Origin: Streptomyces sp. RFCAC02 | Lineage (GTDB): Bacteria > Actinomycetota > Actinomycetes > Streptomycetales > Streptomycetaceae | DNA: 64,000 bases | Reading direction: 5' to 3' | Assembly: GCF_004193175.1 (NCBI RefSeq) | Contig: NZ_SAUH01000001.1 | Span: 3,867,001 to 3,931,000, forward strand | Part shown: piece by piece, positions 47,388-56,918 of the stretch | How the letters are laid out: every line of letters starts with the position of its first letter | Numbering within the stretch: the first letter of the stretch is position 1 | The notes under the pieces: generated by a model | Told to the model about the DNA's origin: nothing | Database searches by the model: none | Seen by the model: the letters and a program-made list of their open reading frames with translations, nothing else | Program-made: the position numbers and the translations under genes

Positions 47388-47822
47388 ATGACCAAGCTGC
47401 TGCTGTCGGTCCATGTCCTCGCGGCGATCCTGGCCATCGGGCCGGTCGCCGTGGCCGCATCCGCCTTCCCCCGCTACGTGCGCGAACCGGCCGGTGCCGC
47501 GCCGGAGACGGCCGCCCACCTGCACCGGGTCTGCCGCGCCTACACCGTGCTCGGCGTCGCCGTACCCGCCTTCGGCGTCGCCACCGGCGCCCGGATGGGG
47601 GTCCTCACCGACGCCTGGCTGCTCGCCTCGGTCGTCATCACGGCGCTGGCCGCCGTGCTGCTGCTGAGCGCGATACTGCCCGGCCAGCGGCGGCTGCTGG
47701 CCGCGCCGGGCGTCCGGGCGGAGGCGGCGCGGCTGGCCATGGTCACGGGGATCTTCAACCTGCTGTGGGCCACCGTCGTCGTGCTGATGATCGTGCGCCC
47801 CGGCTCGACGACGGGAGCCTGA
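47388..47822 (+). CDS. DUF2269-like integral membrane protein
   Basis: The 144-residue protein has about four spans (LLSVHVLAAILAIGPVAVAA; VLGVAVPAFGVATGA; LLASVVITALAAVLLLSAIL; GIFNLLWATVVVLMIV) with a conserved early His, typical of the DUF2269 family. Function unknown. ATG 47388 is the start and it sits directly behind the operator array. A second small membrane gene starts 2 bases after the stop. Confidence 0.7.
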   Translation: MTKLLLSVHVLAAILAIGPVAVAASAFPRYVREPAGAAPETAAHLHRVCRAYTVLGVAVPAFGVATGARMGVLTDAWLLASVVITALAAVLLLSAILPGQRRLLAAPGVRAEAARLAMVTGIFNLLWATVVVLMIVRPGSTTGA

Positions 47823-47824
47823 CC

Positions 47825-48094
47825 GTGACCGGAACGGCATCCCTCCGCCTCGCGGCCCACGCGGAGGTCCTGACTCTGGCCGTGCTGCTGATCAACCTGA
47901 GCACGGTCCACGCCGACGCCGTCTCGTCGCTGTGCGGCCCGCTGCACGGCACCGCGTACCTCGCCGTGCTCGCCCTCACCTGGCTGACGCCCGGCACCGC
48001 CCTGCCGGGCCTCCGCCCGCGCGCGTTCATCCCGGGGATCGGCGGCCTGCTCGTCCTCACCGGAGCCGCGCGCGCCCGTGCCGGGGAGTCGTGA
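47825..48094 (+). CDS. DUF3817-like small membrane protein
   Basis: The 89-residue protein has three hydrophobic stretches (AEVLTLAVLLINLSTVHADA; CGPLHGTAYLAVLALTWLTP; GIGGLLVLTGAARA). The AEVLTLAVLL and GPLHGTAYLAVL parts resemble DUF3817. GTG 47825 starts 2 bases after the upstream stop, so it is cotranscribed. Function unknown. Confidence 0.6.
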   Translation: MTGTASLRLAAHAEVLTLAVLLINLSTVHADAVSSLCGPLHGTAYLAVLALTWLTPGTALPGLRPRAFIPGIGGLLVLTGAARARAGES

Positions 48095-48172
48095 CGCCCG
48101 GTACGGCCTCCCCCGGACACCGGAGTTCCGCCTACCATGCGGTGGAGTACGGACGGCCGCACCGGGGGCGTG

Positions 48173-49477
48173 ATGGAGCAGTACCAGGGGTTCACCGAAC
48201 AGGACGTCCGCAGCGCCCTCGCCGCGGAGGGCGGGCCGGACGCGTGGGAGACGGGACCGGCGTTCCTCCAGGAGATCGACCCGGACCACATGGCCGAGAA
48301 CGCCGTCGTCTACGCCAAGGCCGCCCGGGAGACCGACGACGCCGCGGGACTCTCGCGACGGGCCAGCGTCGCCGCCGGATCGGCCGGCGGCTCGAACGGC
48401 CTGTCGTTCGCCGACGCCGAGGACCGTCTGGAGGAGACCGAACGCGACCTCGCGGGCGGCGAGGACAACGGCCTCTACGACGTCGTGGAGGTGCTCCGAG
48501 CCGCGATGGCGGACGCCGTGGACACCCGCTCTGCCGTGGACGACCTCCTCAACGGCGAGGAGGGCCTCCACCCCGTCATCCAGCGCCGCATCAAGGCCGC
48601 CGGTCTCGAATGGGACATGGCGGTCTGCCGGATCGACATGCCGGAAGGCATGGCGGACTCCATCCGCAGCCGCAACCTGCGGCTCGCCGTCAACGACGCG
48701 CGCGTCATCGCCGGCGACATCGGCGACACCATCGACTCCTACCGCCGCCGCATGACCTGGCGCGCCTCCGAACTCGCCGCCGGCGGCTACGACGTGGCCG
48801 ACGGCCCCCTCGGCCTGTGGACCACCGAGGGGAACGCCGCCTACGTCGCGGGAGTCGTCAGGGAGGAGCTGGCCAGGGCCGCGGACGACCCGGCGAGCGT
48901 CGACGTCGCCCGCCTCCTCGACAGCATGGCCCAGCTCCGGTCGATCGTGGACCGGGGCCGCGACCTCGCCGGGGTGCGTCTCGAGGACTACGCGTATCTC
49001 GACGCGTTCTACGAGGCGGTCGGCGGCGGCGAGGCGTTCGTCGACCTCGGCGCGATCCTGCAGAAGCGCGACGACCTCGGCCTCGACCCCACGGCCTCGG
49101 AACGCCTCGACCAGGTGGCGGCGGCACTCGGGGACGGCATGCTGACCGCCTACGGCCACGACACCGTCACCATGCCGGACTCGCTCGCCCACCTCTTCAA
49201 GGTCTACTCGTGGCGCGACGAGGGCGGCGCCTGGCGGGACTTCGGGAAGTTCGGCGAGGTCCTCGGGCACGCGACGACGACACCGACCCGCCGGATGACC
49301 GAGGACCTCGTCTCCAGCGCCGTGGTCGGCATCAGGTCGCAGCACGACAACACCGGCAGCGACGGCGTGCTGCACGCCGCCATGCTCAACCTCCCCGTGG
49401 CCAGGGAGGAGATCGGCGCCTGGAACAACGACTGGGCCGACCGGAAACTGGAGGCCAGGGAGAAGGACGAGGACTGA
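48173..49477 (+). CDS. Helical protein of unknown function
   Basis: The 434-residue protein is acidic and helical with no signal or membrane span. It has repeated Ala/Asp-rich helices (AEDRLEETERDLAGGEDNGL; LLDSMAQLRSIVDRGRDLAG; TEDLVSSAVVGIRSQHDNTG) and few Cys. The layout recalls ESX/WXG-associated and toxin-companion proteins of Streptomyces, but I do not recognise the family. ATG 48173 follows GGGGGCG; ATG 48137 would add 12 residues. It converges on the LigD-type phosphoesterase. Confidence 0.55.
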   Translation: MEQYQGFTEQDVRSALAAEGGPDAWETGPAFLQEIDPDHMAENAVVYAKAARETDDAAGLSRRASVAAGSAGGSNGLSFADAEDRLEETERDLAGGEDNGLYDVVEVLRAAMADAVDTRSAVDDLLNGEEGLHPVIQRRIKAAGLEWDMAVCRIDMPEGMADSIRSRNLRLAVNDARVIAGDIGDTIDSYRRRMTWRASELAAGGYDVADGPLGLWTTEGNAAYVAGVVREELARAADDPASVDVARLLDSMAQLRSIVDRGRDLAGVRLEDYAYLDAFYEAVGGGEAFVDLGAILQKRDDLGLDPTASERLDQVAAALGDGMLTAYGHDTVTMPDSLAHLFKVYSWRDEGGAWRDFGKFGEVLGHATTTPTRRMTEDLVSSAVVGIRSQHDNTGSDGVLHAAMLNLPVAREEIGAWNNDWADRKLEAREKDED

Positions 49478-49499
49478 CCGGCCCCGTGTCCCGGCACGG

Positions 49500-50093
49500 T
49501 CAGCCGGACGTCTCGACCTGCCGCAGCGTACGGCCCGTCCGCGCCGAGCGGGCGCGGCGCGGGTCGGGCGTCCCGTGGTCCGACGCGTGCGCGTCGTCCC
49601 GCTTGATGAGCAGCCACGCCTCGTCGCCGCCCTGCCGGAAGCGCGTGAGGGCGTACCCGCCGCGGAGTTTGCGGCCGCGCAGCGCGAACGAGAGGTGGCC
49701 CCGTGCGAGGGCGTCGGCGACGGACGAGCCCTTCTGCTGGTGCCAGGTGCCCTCGTCCCAGATGATCACGGTGCCCGCGCCGTACTGGCCCTTGGCGATG
49801 GTGCCCTCGAAGTCGCGGTAGTCCAGCGGGTGGTCCTCCGTCGGCATGGCGAGCCGCCTGTCGTGCGGGTCGGTGGACGGACCCTTCGGCACGGCCCACG
49901 ACTTCAGCACGCCGTCGGCTTCGAGGCGGAAGTCGAAGTGCATGCGGGTGGCGTCGTGGATCTGGACGACGAACCGGGGGTCGCCCCCGTCGCCGCTGCC
50001 GCCGTGCGGTTCGCCGGTACGGCCGAAGTCCCGCTTGCGCCGGTACTCGGCGAGCGGGTGGCCGGGATCGGAGGTCTTCCGCTGGACACTCAC
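49500..50093 (-). CDS. Stand-alone 3'-phosphoesterase (LigD PE-type domain)
   Basis: The 197-residue protein is the N-terminal phosphoesterase domain of DNA ligase D without polymerase or ligase parts: QIHDATRMHFDFRLEADGVL, SWAVPKGPSTDP, DHPLDYRDFEGTIAKGQYGA followed by GTVIIWDEGTW, and LRGGYALTRF. The domain trims 3' phosphate and ribonucleotide ends during non-homologous end joining. Single-domain versions are common in actinomycetes. GTG 50091-50093 follows GGAGGGG. Confidence 0.88.
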   Translation of the reverse strand: MSVQRKTSDPGHPLAEYRRKRDFGRTGEPHGGSGDGGDPRFVVQIHDATRMHFDFRLEADGVLKSWAVPKGPSTDPHDRRLAMPTEDHPLDYRDFEGTIAKGQYGAGTVIIWDEGTWHQQKGSSVADALARGHLSFALRGRKLRGGYALTRFRQGGDEAWLLIKRDDAHASDHGTPDPRRARSARTGRTLRQVETSG

Positions 50094-50137
50094 CCCTCCA
50101 TGCTGGCACCGGGCGCGCGGGTCCGCATGTGCGCCGG

Positions 50138-51502
50138 TCAGGGGGTGCTGCGCTCCGCGCACTCCGCGAGCGAGAAGTCCTGCCGCAGCGTGTGGCCGGC
50201 GCACGGGAGGACGTGCGCGACGGCCGGTGTGCCGCCGTCCGGGAGGAGCAGCAGGGTCACGTGCTCCTCCGGCAGCGCGGTCACGGCGTACCGGCCGCGC
50301 TCGTCGGTCCTCGTGCGCAGCAGCGCGTGGCCGTGGCCGTCGATGACGGACAGCAGCGCCTCCGGCACGGGCTCGCCGCCGTCCCGGCAGACCTTGCCGA
50401 CGACCATCGGGGTGTCCTCGCCGAGGCGGCCGGCGCTGTCGATGGGGACGGCACGGGGCTTCGGCGCCTCCAGGATCGGGTCCTCCGGCGTGGTCGCGGA
50501 GGGCTCGTCGGCCGTGGCCTCGGTCTCCGCGCCGCGGGCGCGGCGGCGCTGCAGGACCGCTCCGGCGACGTTCAGGGCGATGCCGGCGGCGAACCACGCG
50601 CACAGCACGAGCGTGGGGCGCAGGACTTCCTTGCCGTCGAAGTAGAAGACGCCGTGGAGCGCGTCGATCAGGTTGCCCAGCGGCATGATCGGGTGCAGGA
50701 AACGGAAGAATCCGGGCACCATCTGGTACGGAATGGCGCCGCCGCTGGACGGGATCGACAGCAGGACGAACAGCGTGATCGCCACCCCGGGGATGAACTG
50801 CCGCACGAACGGCACGAGCCCGAACGTCACCCACGCGATCGCCTGCGTCGTGAGGAACGCGTACAGGATCGCCAGCGGCTCGAACGGCACCACGTCCATC
50901 GCCAGGCCCACGAAGAAACCGACGACGCTGACGAACGCGCCCACGCCGGCGAGCGTCAGCAGCTTGGCGGTGCGGCTGAGGGCCACGGCCCGCAGCAGCA
51001 TCATCACGGTGATGTACGGGACGATGTTCCACACCATCGCGAGGTAGAACAGGCCGGTCCCGGTGACGTCGCCCGGGGCCGTCGGGACCAGCTCGTTCGT
51101 GTGGAAGTCCTGGCCGGCCGCGGCGGCGGTCTGGCCGAACGTCGCGGTCAGCACCTGTTCGAGGGACGCGCCGTCGGCCTTGGCGAGGTGCAGCGTGGCG
51201 TCGTCGCCCTCGACCGTGTACGCGGCGACGACGTCCCGGTCGAGGACGGCGCGCCGGGCGTCGGCGGCGGTGTCGGCGGGCACGATCTCGTAATTGCCGG
51301 GCGCCAGGTCCTCGAAGCCCGCGGCGACGGCCTCCGCGGCCTCGGTGCCCGAGACGGCGACCCGTACGTCGTGCGGCGCAGGCGCGTGGAACGGCAGCAT
51401 GTAGCAGAACAGGAAGCCGAAGAAGAAGAGCATCGGGAACCACAGACCGCCCGCGAGGGTGCGGATGATCGGCGGCCTCGGCTCCTCCTCGGCTCCTGCC
51501 AC
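50138..51502 (-). CDS. YhgE/Pip-like ABC-2-type membrane protein with C-terminal Ig-like domain
   Basis: The 454-residue protein has a first span (GLWFPMLFFFGFLFCYMLPF), an extracytoplasmic domain to about 150 and then five or more spans (MVWNIVPYITVMMLLRAVAL; AGVGAFVSVVGFFVGLAMDV; FIPGVAITLFVLLSIPSSGG), as in DUF3533/YhgE relatives. Residues about 365-445 form a carboxypeptidase-regulatory-like beta-sandwich (VVGKVCRDGGEPVPEALLSV; DERGRYAVTALPEEHVTLLL). A transport or envelope role is likely. It diverges from a TetR gene that probably controls it. Confidence 0.75.
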   Translation of the reverse strand: MAGAEEEPRPPIIRTLAGGLWFPMLFFFGFLFCYMLPFHAPAPHDVRVAVSGTEAAEAVAAGFEDLAPGNYEIVPADTAADARRAVLDRDVVAAYTVEGDDATLHLAKADGASLEQVLTATFGQTAAAAGQDFHTNELVPTAPGDVTGTGLFYLAMVWNIVPYITVMMLLRAVALSRTAKLLTLAGVGAFVSVVGFFVGLAMDVVPFEPLAILYAFLTTQAIAWVTFGLVPFVRQFIPGVAITLFVLLSIPSSGGAIPYQMVPGFFRFLHPIMPLGNLIDALHGVFYFDGKEVLRPTLVLCAWFAAGIALNVAGAVLQRRRARGAETEATADEPSATTPEDPILEAPKPRAVPIDSAGRLGEDTPMVVGKVCRDGGEPVPEALLSVIDGHGHALLRTRTDERGRYAVTALPEEHVTLLLLPDGGTPAVAHVLPCAGHTLRQDFSLAECAERSTP

Positions 51503-51741
51503 GGCGGCGGCACCTCCCGGCGGTCGGGTCGGTCACGGCCGCGGGACGCGACCGGGTACGGACACCGCGGGCCGCGTCGCGCCCCGGCGGCGGGGACCGC
51601 CCTTGGAAGCTAACACGCGTGAGGTGAGTCGGCTAACGGATGTTGTGCAAGGTGGGGCACCACCCCGTACACCGTCCGGCACACTGTTCCCGAGCCGAAC
51701 CGCCGGTACCCGCGCCGGCGCCACGAGAGGAGCACCGCCGC

Positions 51742-52389
51742 ATGGCGCCGCCGAGGGACGCGACCGAGCCCCGCACCCGCGTACCCAACCAGTGGGGCCA
51801 GGGCGGCCGGCTGCGCGAGGAGATCCTCCAGGCCGCATCGCGGCTGATCGAGGCCGGCGCCGGCACCGAGGACGACCTCTCGCTGCGGGCCATCGCCCGC
51901 GAGACCGGCGTCGCCGCGCCCAGCATCTACCGGCACTTCGCCGACCGGACACAGATCGTCCGCGAGGTCGTCGCCGGGGCCTGGGCCGCCCTCGCCGCCG
52001 AACTCGACGCGGCCGGGCGCGGCGTACCGGACGGCGACAGCCGGGGCCGGCTCGGCGCGATGGCCGGGGCCTACGGACGGTTCGCGGCACGCCGGCCCCG
52101 GCACTACCGGCTCATGCTCCTCTTCGAGCGGGGCCGGTCGTCAAAGGAACTGCCCCCGGGGCACCCCGCGCGGCACGTGTTCGATACGTGGCGGGACGCG
52201 GCCGCCCGCTTCCTCGCCGACCACCTGGACCGTCCCCAGGACCCCGACACACTCGCCCACCTGCTGTGGACCGGCCTCCACGGGCAGATCGGCCTCCGTC
52301 CCGTGCTCCCCCCGCCGGCGGACGGCGGCGGGGCCGAGGACGCCCGTACCGCCCTCATCGACGCCCTCCTCGGGCCGCTCCCGGACTGA
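51742..52389 (+). CDS. TetR-family regulator
   Basis: The 215-residue regulator has LREEILQAASRLIEAGAGTE, LSLRAIARETGVAAPSIYRH and FADRTQIV as its DNA-binding domain, and a TetR_C-type ligand domain (LGAMAGAYGRFAARRPRHYR). ATG 51742 follows GAGAGGAG. It diverges from the YhgE-like gene. The 239-bp gap has the perfect palindrome CACGCGTG (about 51615) and a repeated GCTAAC, which may be its operators. An alpha/beta hydrolase follows on the same strand. Confidence 0.87.
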   Translation: MAPPRDATEPRTRVPNQWGQGGRLREEILQAASRLIEAGAGTEDDLSLRAIARETGVAAPSIYRHFADRTQIVREVVAGAWAALAAELDAAGRGVPDGDSRGRLGAMAGAYGRFAARRPRHYRLMLLFERGRSSKELPPGHPARHVFDTWRDAAARFLADHLDRPQDPDTLAHLLWTGLHGQIGLRPVLPPPADGGGAEDARTALIDALLGPLPD

Positions 52390-52459
52390 CCGGCCGCCGC
52401 CCCGCGTGCGGTCCCACCCCCGCAGCGGCCATCATCGCTTGCGGGGAAGGGAGAGACCT

Positions 52460-53266
52460 ATGCCGTTCGTCACCGCGGGGAATGCCCGGGTCCACTACAC
52501 CGTCGCCGGCACCGGCCCCGCCCTGGTCCTCGTGCACGGCACCGGGCCGCTCGGCGCCGAGGGCACCTGGGGAGCCCTCACCCCGGCGTTCACCGACCGC
52601 AGAACCGTCATCGCGCCCGACCTGCCGGGCGCCGGACGCACCACCGACGACGGGGAACCCCTCACCGTCGAACGGCTCGCCGGGCACCTCGCCGCCGTCA
52701 TCGAGGACGCGGCGGGCCGGCACGGGACGGCCGGCGGCCCCGTCACCGTCCTCGGCTTCTCGCTCGGCGCCCCCGCCGCCATCGCCCTCGCCGCGCTCCG
52801 CCCCGACCTGGTGGACACCCTCGTCACCGTCGCCGGCTGGGCCTGCACGGCCGACGACGCCTACCTCGCCAACGAGTTCGCCCTGTGGCGGCTCCTCGGG
52901 AAGACGGACCCCGAGGCGTTCGGCCGCTGCGTCATGATGACCGGCTTCAGCCGGACCTTCCTCAACACCCTGCGGCCGGCGGAGATCGACTGCCTCGTCG
53001 CCGCCATGCCGCCCACCCCCGGCGCCATGCGCCACGTCGATCTCGACGAACGCATGGACGTCCGGCACCTCCTGCGGCGCGTCCGGGCGCGCACGCTCGT
53101 CATCGGCTGCACGCAGGACGCGACCGTGCCGGTGGAGCACAGCCGCGCCCTCCACGCGGCGATCCGCGGCGCGCAGTACGCGGAACTCGACACCGGGCAC
53201 GGGCCGTTCTTCGAGCAGCCGGGGGAGTTCGCCAAGCTGGTGCGCGACTTCCTGCCCGGCGCCTGA
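52460..53266 (+). CDS. Alpha/beta-fold hydrolase
   Basis: The 268-residue hydrolase has LVLVHGTGPLG (oxyanion loop), the nucleophile Ser in VLGFSLGAPAAI near residue 98, GCTQDATVPVEHSR holding the acid and DTGHGPFFEQP with the catalytic His. Its type is that of esterases and haloperoxidase-like enzymes. ATG 52460 follows GGGAGAG. It is 70 bases downstream of the TetR gene, possibly in the same transcript. Substrate unknown. Confidence 0.88.
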   Translation: MPFVTAGNARVHYTVAGTGPALVLVHGTGPLGAEGTWGALTPAFTDRRTVIAPDLPGAGRTTDDGEPLTVERLAGHLAAVIEDAAGRHGTAGGPVTVLGFSLGAPAAIALAALRPDLVDTLVTVAGWACTADDAYLANEFALWRLLGKTDPEAFGRCVMMTGFSRTFLNTLRPAEIDCLVAAMPPTPGAMRHVDLDERMDVRHLLRRVRARTLVIGCTQDATVPVEHSRALHAAIRGAQYAELDTGHGPFFEQPGEFAKLVRDFLPGA

Positions 53267-53281
53267 CGGCGCGGCGCCGGA

Positions 53282-53590
53282 TCAGGCGGCGGGTTCGGAC
53301 GTGTCCGCCGGATCCGCCGCCTCGGCCGGCTCCACGGGCTCCGCCGCCTCCGACTCCGTCATCGTCGTGCTGCCGAGCACCGTCGCGTGCTCCAGCACGT
53401 CCTCCAGCGGGTCGTCGATCTGGCCGGTGCCGATCAGGGCGAACCGCGGACCGATCGTCGTCTGCCCGCTGTAGTGCTCGTCCGCCGACGCCGTGTCGGC
53501 CCCGCCCAGCGCCGCGGTACCGACCGCGAGCGCCAGAACGGACCACCGGGCGGCGCCCCTCGAACGGCGGGCATGCCGTGTGATGCTCAT
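53282..53590 (-). CDS. Small secreted protein of unknown function
   Basis: The 102-residue protein has a Sec signal (RRSRGAARWSVLALAVGTAA, cleavage near ASA-DEH at residue 37). The short mature part reads HYSGQTTIGPRFALIGTGQI then DDPLEDVLEHATVLG, and ends in an acidic Glu/Pro/Ala tail. I do not recognise it; the GPRFALIGTGQIDDP stretch looks like a conserved motif of a streptomycete secreted family. It diverges from the lipoprotein nuclease gene. Confidence 0.6.
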   Translation of the reverse strand: MSITRHARRSRGAARWSVLALAVGTAALGGADTASADEHYSGQTTIGPRFALIGTGQIDDPLEDVLEHATVLGSTTMTESEAAEPVEPAEAADPADTSEPAA

Positions 53591-53674
53591 GCTGTGTCAC
53601 CTTTCGTCGGACTGTTCATCAGCAAGAGCGCCCAGACGGTTACGGTTTCAGCAGCTCGTAATACCGTGCGTGGG

Positions 53675-54409
53675 GTGATCGACTCCCACACCCAGCCCCG
53701 CGCGACCGCGCGGCGGGGACGGTCGGCGGCGCTCGCCGTGGCCGCCGTCCTGCTGCCGCTCGCCGCCTGCGACCAGGTCCCGACGACGACCGATCCCGTC
53801 CCGTCCGACCGGGCGACCACCGCGCCGGCACCGGACGGCGACGGGGGGGAGCGAGCGACCGCGCTCCCCGGCCTGCCCAGCTCCGACGAGGCCCGCGACC
53901 TGCTCGCCGGACTCACCGTCGCCGACGCGGGCTCCATGAGCGGCTACTCCCGCGACCGCTTCCCCCACTGGGCGACGCGCGACGGCTGCACCGTGCGGCA
54001 GCTCGTCCTCGCGCGCGACGGCGCGGACGTGACGGCGGACGACGAATGCCAGCCGCAGTCGGGCACATGGACCAGCGCCTACGACGGGGAGACGTTCACC
54101 GACCCGGGTGACCTCGACATCGACCACATCGTCCCCCTCGCGAACGCCTGGCGCTCCGGCGCGGACGAGTGGACCGACGAGGAACGCGAGACGTTCGCCA
54201 ACGACCTGGACCATCCGCAACTGCTCGCCGTCAGCGCCGCGAGCAACCGCTCCAAGGGCGACCAGGGACCCGAGGACTGGCTGCCGCCCGGGGAGACGTT
54301 CCACTGCGACTACGCGCGCGCCTGGACCGCCGTGAAGGACACGTACGGCCTGACCGTCACGGCGGCCGAACACGACAGCCTCACGCACCTGCTCGACACC
54401 TGCCCGTGA
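53675..54409 (+). CDS. Lipoprotein HNH nuclease, GmrSD/DUF1524 family
   Basis: The 244-residue protein has a lipoprotein signal (SAALAVAAVLLPLAACDQVP, Cys at the lipobox) and a Thr/Pro-rich linker. The HNH domain follows: TRDGCTVRQLVLARDG, LDIDHIVPLANAWRSGADEW and AVSAASNRSKGDQGPEDWLP, including the His, Asn and Lys expected of DUF1524-type nucleases. It is predicted to degrade DNA outside the cell while anchored to the membrane. GTG 53675 is the start. Confidence 0.85.
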   Translation: MIDSHTQPRATARRGRSAALAVAAVLLPLAACDQVPTTTDPVPSDRATTAPAPDGDGGERATALPGLPSSDEARDLLAGLTVADAGSMSGYSRDRFPHWATRDGCTVRQLVLARDGADVTADDECQPQSGTWTSAYDGETFTDPGDLDIDHIVPLANAWRSGADEWTDEERETFANDLDHPQLLAVSAASNRSKGDQGPEDWLPPGETFHCDYARAWTAVKDTYGLTVTAAEHDSLTHLLDTCP

Positions 54410-54416
54410 ACGGCGC

Positions 54417-54596
54417 TCACATCGGGGTCCGGTACTGCTCCGCCTTGTCGAGAGTGGCGGTGAAACGCGCCCACTGCGCCGCGCCCTCCGGGGTCGGACC
54501 CACGGTGAAGTCCTCCGGGTCGAGGAAGTCCAGCCGTTCGCGCGTGGCGGGATCCAGATCCCGCCACGCCGCTTCGTCCTGCGGTGACCGAGCCAC
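54417..54596 (-). CDS. Small ORF of unknown function, possibly a gene remnant
   Basis: GTG 54594-54596 opens a 59-residue acidic protein (ARSPQDEAAWRDLDPATRER; GPTPEGAAQWARFTATLDKA) with coding-like composition and third-position GC. No ribosome-binding site is clear. It ends 7 bases past the convergent nuclease stop. It may be the tail of a longer lost gene. Confidence 0.35.
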   Translation of the reverse strand: MARSPQDEAAWRDLDPATRERLDFLDPEDFTVGPTPEGAAQWARFTATLDKAEQYRTPM

Positions 54597-56567
54597 AGTT
54601 GTCGCACACCCAAGCGCCGTTGTTCTCGAATCCGCGGCCTGACCTGCCACGGGGAGGACGACTGTAGCGCGCCGCGCGGACCTCGGCAGCCCCCGGCGTC
54701 CCGTTCGGACGCGCCGTGTCCGGAACACCGGGGGCGGTGCGCGGGGATCAGGCCACGCGCGTCAGCTTCTCGGTGAACCCGGGCTCCGCCAGGTCCTCGG
54801 TGAGCACGAGCGGCACCTCGGTGCCCGCGACGGTCAGCGTGCCGACCTCCGTGCCGGCGGCGGCGCTGTTCGGGACCCCGCCGTCGCCCTCCTCCAGGGT
54901 GATGTCGACGCTCACGCCGTCCCAGCCGACCGCCGTGACGTCCTCGGCCACGGCGACCGGCGTCCGGCTGCCGAAACCGTCGTCCACGTACCCGACGACA
55001 TCCCCCTCGGCCAGCACCGTCTCGGCCCGCAACTGCTCCTGCGCCCAGCGGATCAGGGTGTCACTGGCGTTGAGCGCGCCGGTGAGGATCGAGTTGTCGG
55101 ACGGGTCCGGCGGCTGGGCGAGCACCGCGCCGACGATGAGCCGCACCTCGTCACCGACCGGCTGCTGCACGGCGAACAGCAGGTTGCCGCCGGCCGCGGT
55201 GGTCGTGCCGGTCTTGATGCCGACGACGTTGTTCATGGGGACGAGGTAGTTCCAGTTGCCGTGCTCGTCGCCGTACTGGTCGACGTAGGACGGCTGGCGG
55301 GCGACCTCGCGGAAGACGTCGTTCTCCATGGCGGCCTGTCCCAGGACGACCTGGTCGGCGGCCGTGCTGACGGTGCTCTCCTCAAGGCCGCTCGGGTCCG
55401 TGTAGGTCGTGTTGTCCATGCCGAGCTCACGGGCCGTCTCGTTCATCTTGTCGACGAACGCCTCCTCGGAGCCGGCGTCCCAGCGGGCCACGAGGCGGGC
55501 GACGTTGTTCGCGGACGCGATGAGCAGGGCCTGCACGGCCTCGTACTCGGAGATCTCGTCACCCGCCGACACTTCGACGGTCGACTCGTTCTGCGCGCTG
55601 AGGGCGCTGTCGTCCTCGGCCTGCTGGTCCACGGGGATCGTCTCGCCGCGGCCCTCGTCGTCCGTGATCGGGTGGTCGCGCAGGAGGATGTAGGCCGTCA
55701 TCACCTTCGCGACCGAGGCTATGGGGACGGGCTCCTGCTCGCCCGAGGAGCCGAACGAGCCGACGCCCGGCACTTCGAGCTGCGCCTGACCGCTCGCGGG
55801 CCACGGCGCCGACGGGCTGTCGCCCTCGAACGTGAACGTCTCCTCGGCCGTCAGGTGCAGCGACGGCTCAGGCAGCGGGCGCAGGGTCTGCGCGACCGCG
55901 AAGACGATCAGGAGGAAGACGACGACCGGCGTCCATATCTTGACGCGCCGCAGGGTCGTCCGCAGGGGGTGGGCGGTGGCGCGGGACGGTTGGTGAGGGA
56001 GGCCAGGAGTTCCAGCGGGTCCCGGGGGGCGTCGCTCGCCGGGGCCGGGGTCTCGGCCGGGGACTTCAGCGGCACGTAGGTGCTGGACGGCTTGGCCCCG
56101 GGCGATGCGGGCGGCGCCGTGGGAGGAGCGGTCGGGGGGAGCCGCAGGTGCGTGGTCGTCCGGTCGCCCTCCTTCCCGGCCGGGGGTGCGGCGGGTGCCG
56201 GGTCGCCCGGCGTGTCGGAGGGCAGGCGCAGGGCGGTCGTCGCCTGGTCCACCGGCTTGCCGGCCGGTTTCGCGGCGGACGCGGCGCCGTCCGGCCGCGG
56301 GGCGTCGCCGGTCTCCGGCGCGTCCGCGGGCTGCGCGTCGGCGGCCTCGGGGGGCAGGCGGAGCATGGCCGTGGCCTGGTCGGTCCGCTTCCCCGCCGCC
56401 GGTTCCGCGTCGTCCGGACCGTCCGCGTCGACCGGGCTGTCGGGGCCGGCGGAGTTCGCGGCGCTGTCGCCCTCGTCCACGCCGTCCTCGGCGGCCCGGT
56501 CCGCCTTGTCCGTGTCCTCCGGGGTGTCGGTGTCTTCCGGGCTGTCCGGGGTGCGGGAGGCCGCGGC

Positions 56568-56612
56568 GTCCTCGTCCGCCCCGTCCTCGTCCGCCCCGTC
56601 CTCGTCCGCCCC
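56568..56612. repeat. Three tandem 15-bp repeats in the acidic tail
   Basis: The unit GTCCTCGTCCGCCCC is repeated exactly three times (56568, 56583, 56598) with a partial fourth, encoding (GADED)n on the minus strand. It is prone to length change. Confidence 0.85.
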
Positions 56613-56891
56613 GTCCTCGGCCCGGTCGGTCCCCTCCCGGTCCGCCTCGTCCTCGTCCGCGTCGTCCTCGGCCGCGCGCTCCGGGGTGTCGTTCCCGTCG
56701 GCCGCGGTGGCCGGGTCCGCCTCCGCCGTGCCGGTGCCGGCGGCGTTGTCCGAAGTGCTGTCCTTGTCCGCGCCGGCGGTCGCGGCCCCGACCCCGCCGG
56801 AACCGTCCTCGGCGCTGTCGCCGTCGGCTCCGGCGACGTCCGCCGCGCCGTCGGGGGAATCGCCGGCGCCGGCGGCGGCTTCCCCGTCGCC

Positions 56892-56918
56892 GTCAGCGCC
56901 GTCAGCGCCGTCAGCGCC
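56892..56918. repeat. Three tandem 9-bp repeats in the acidic tail
   Basis: GTCAGCGCC is repeated three times (56892, 56901, 56910), encoding GAD triplets on the minus strand in the same low-complexity tail. Confidence 0.8.
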
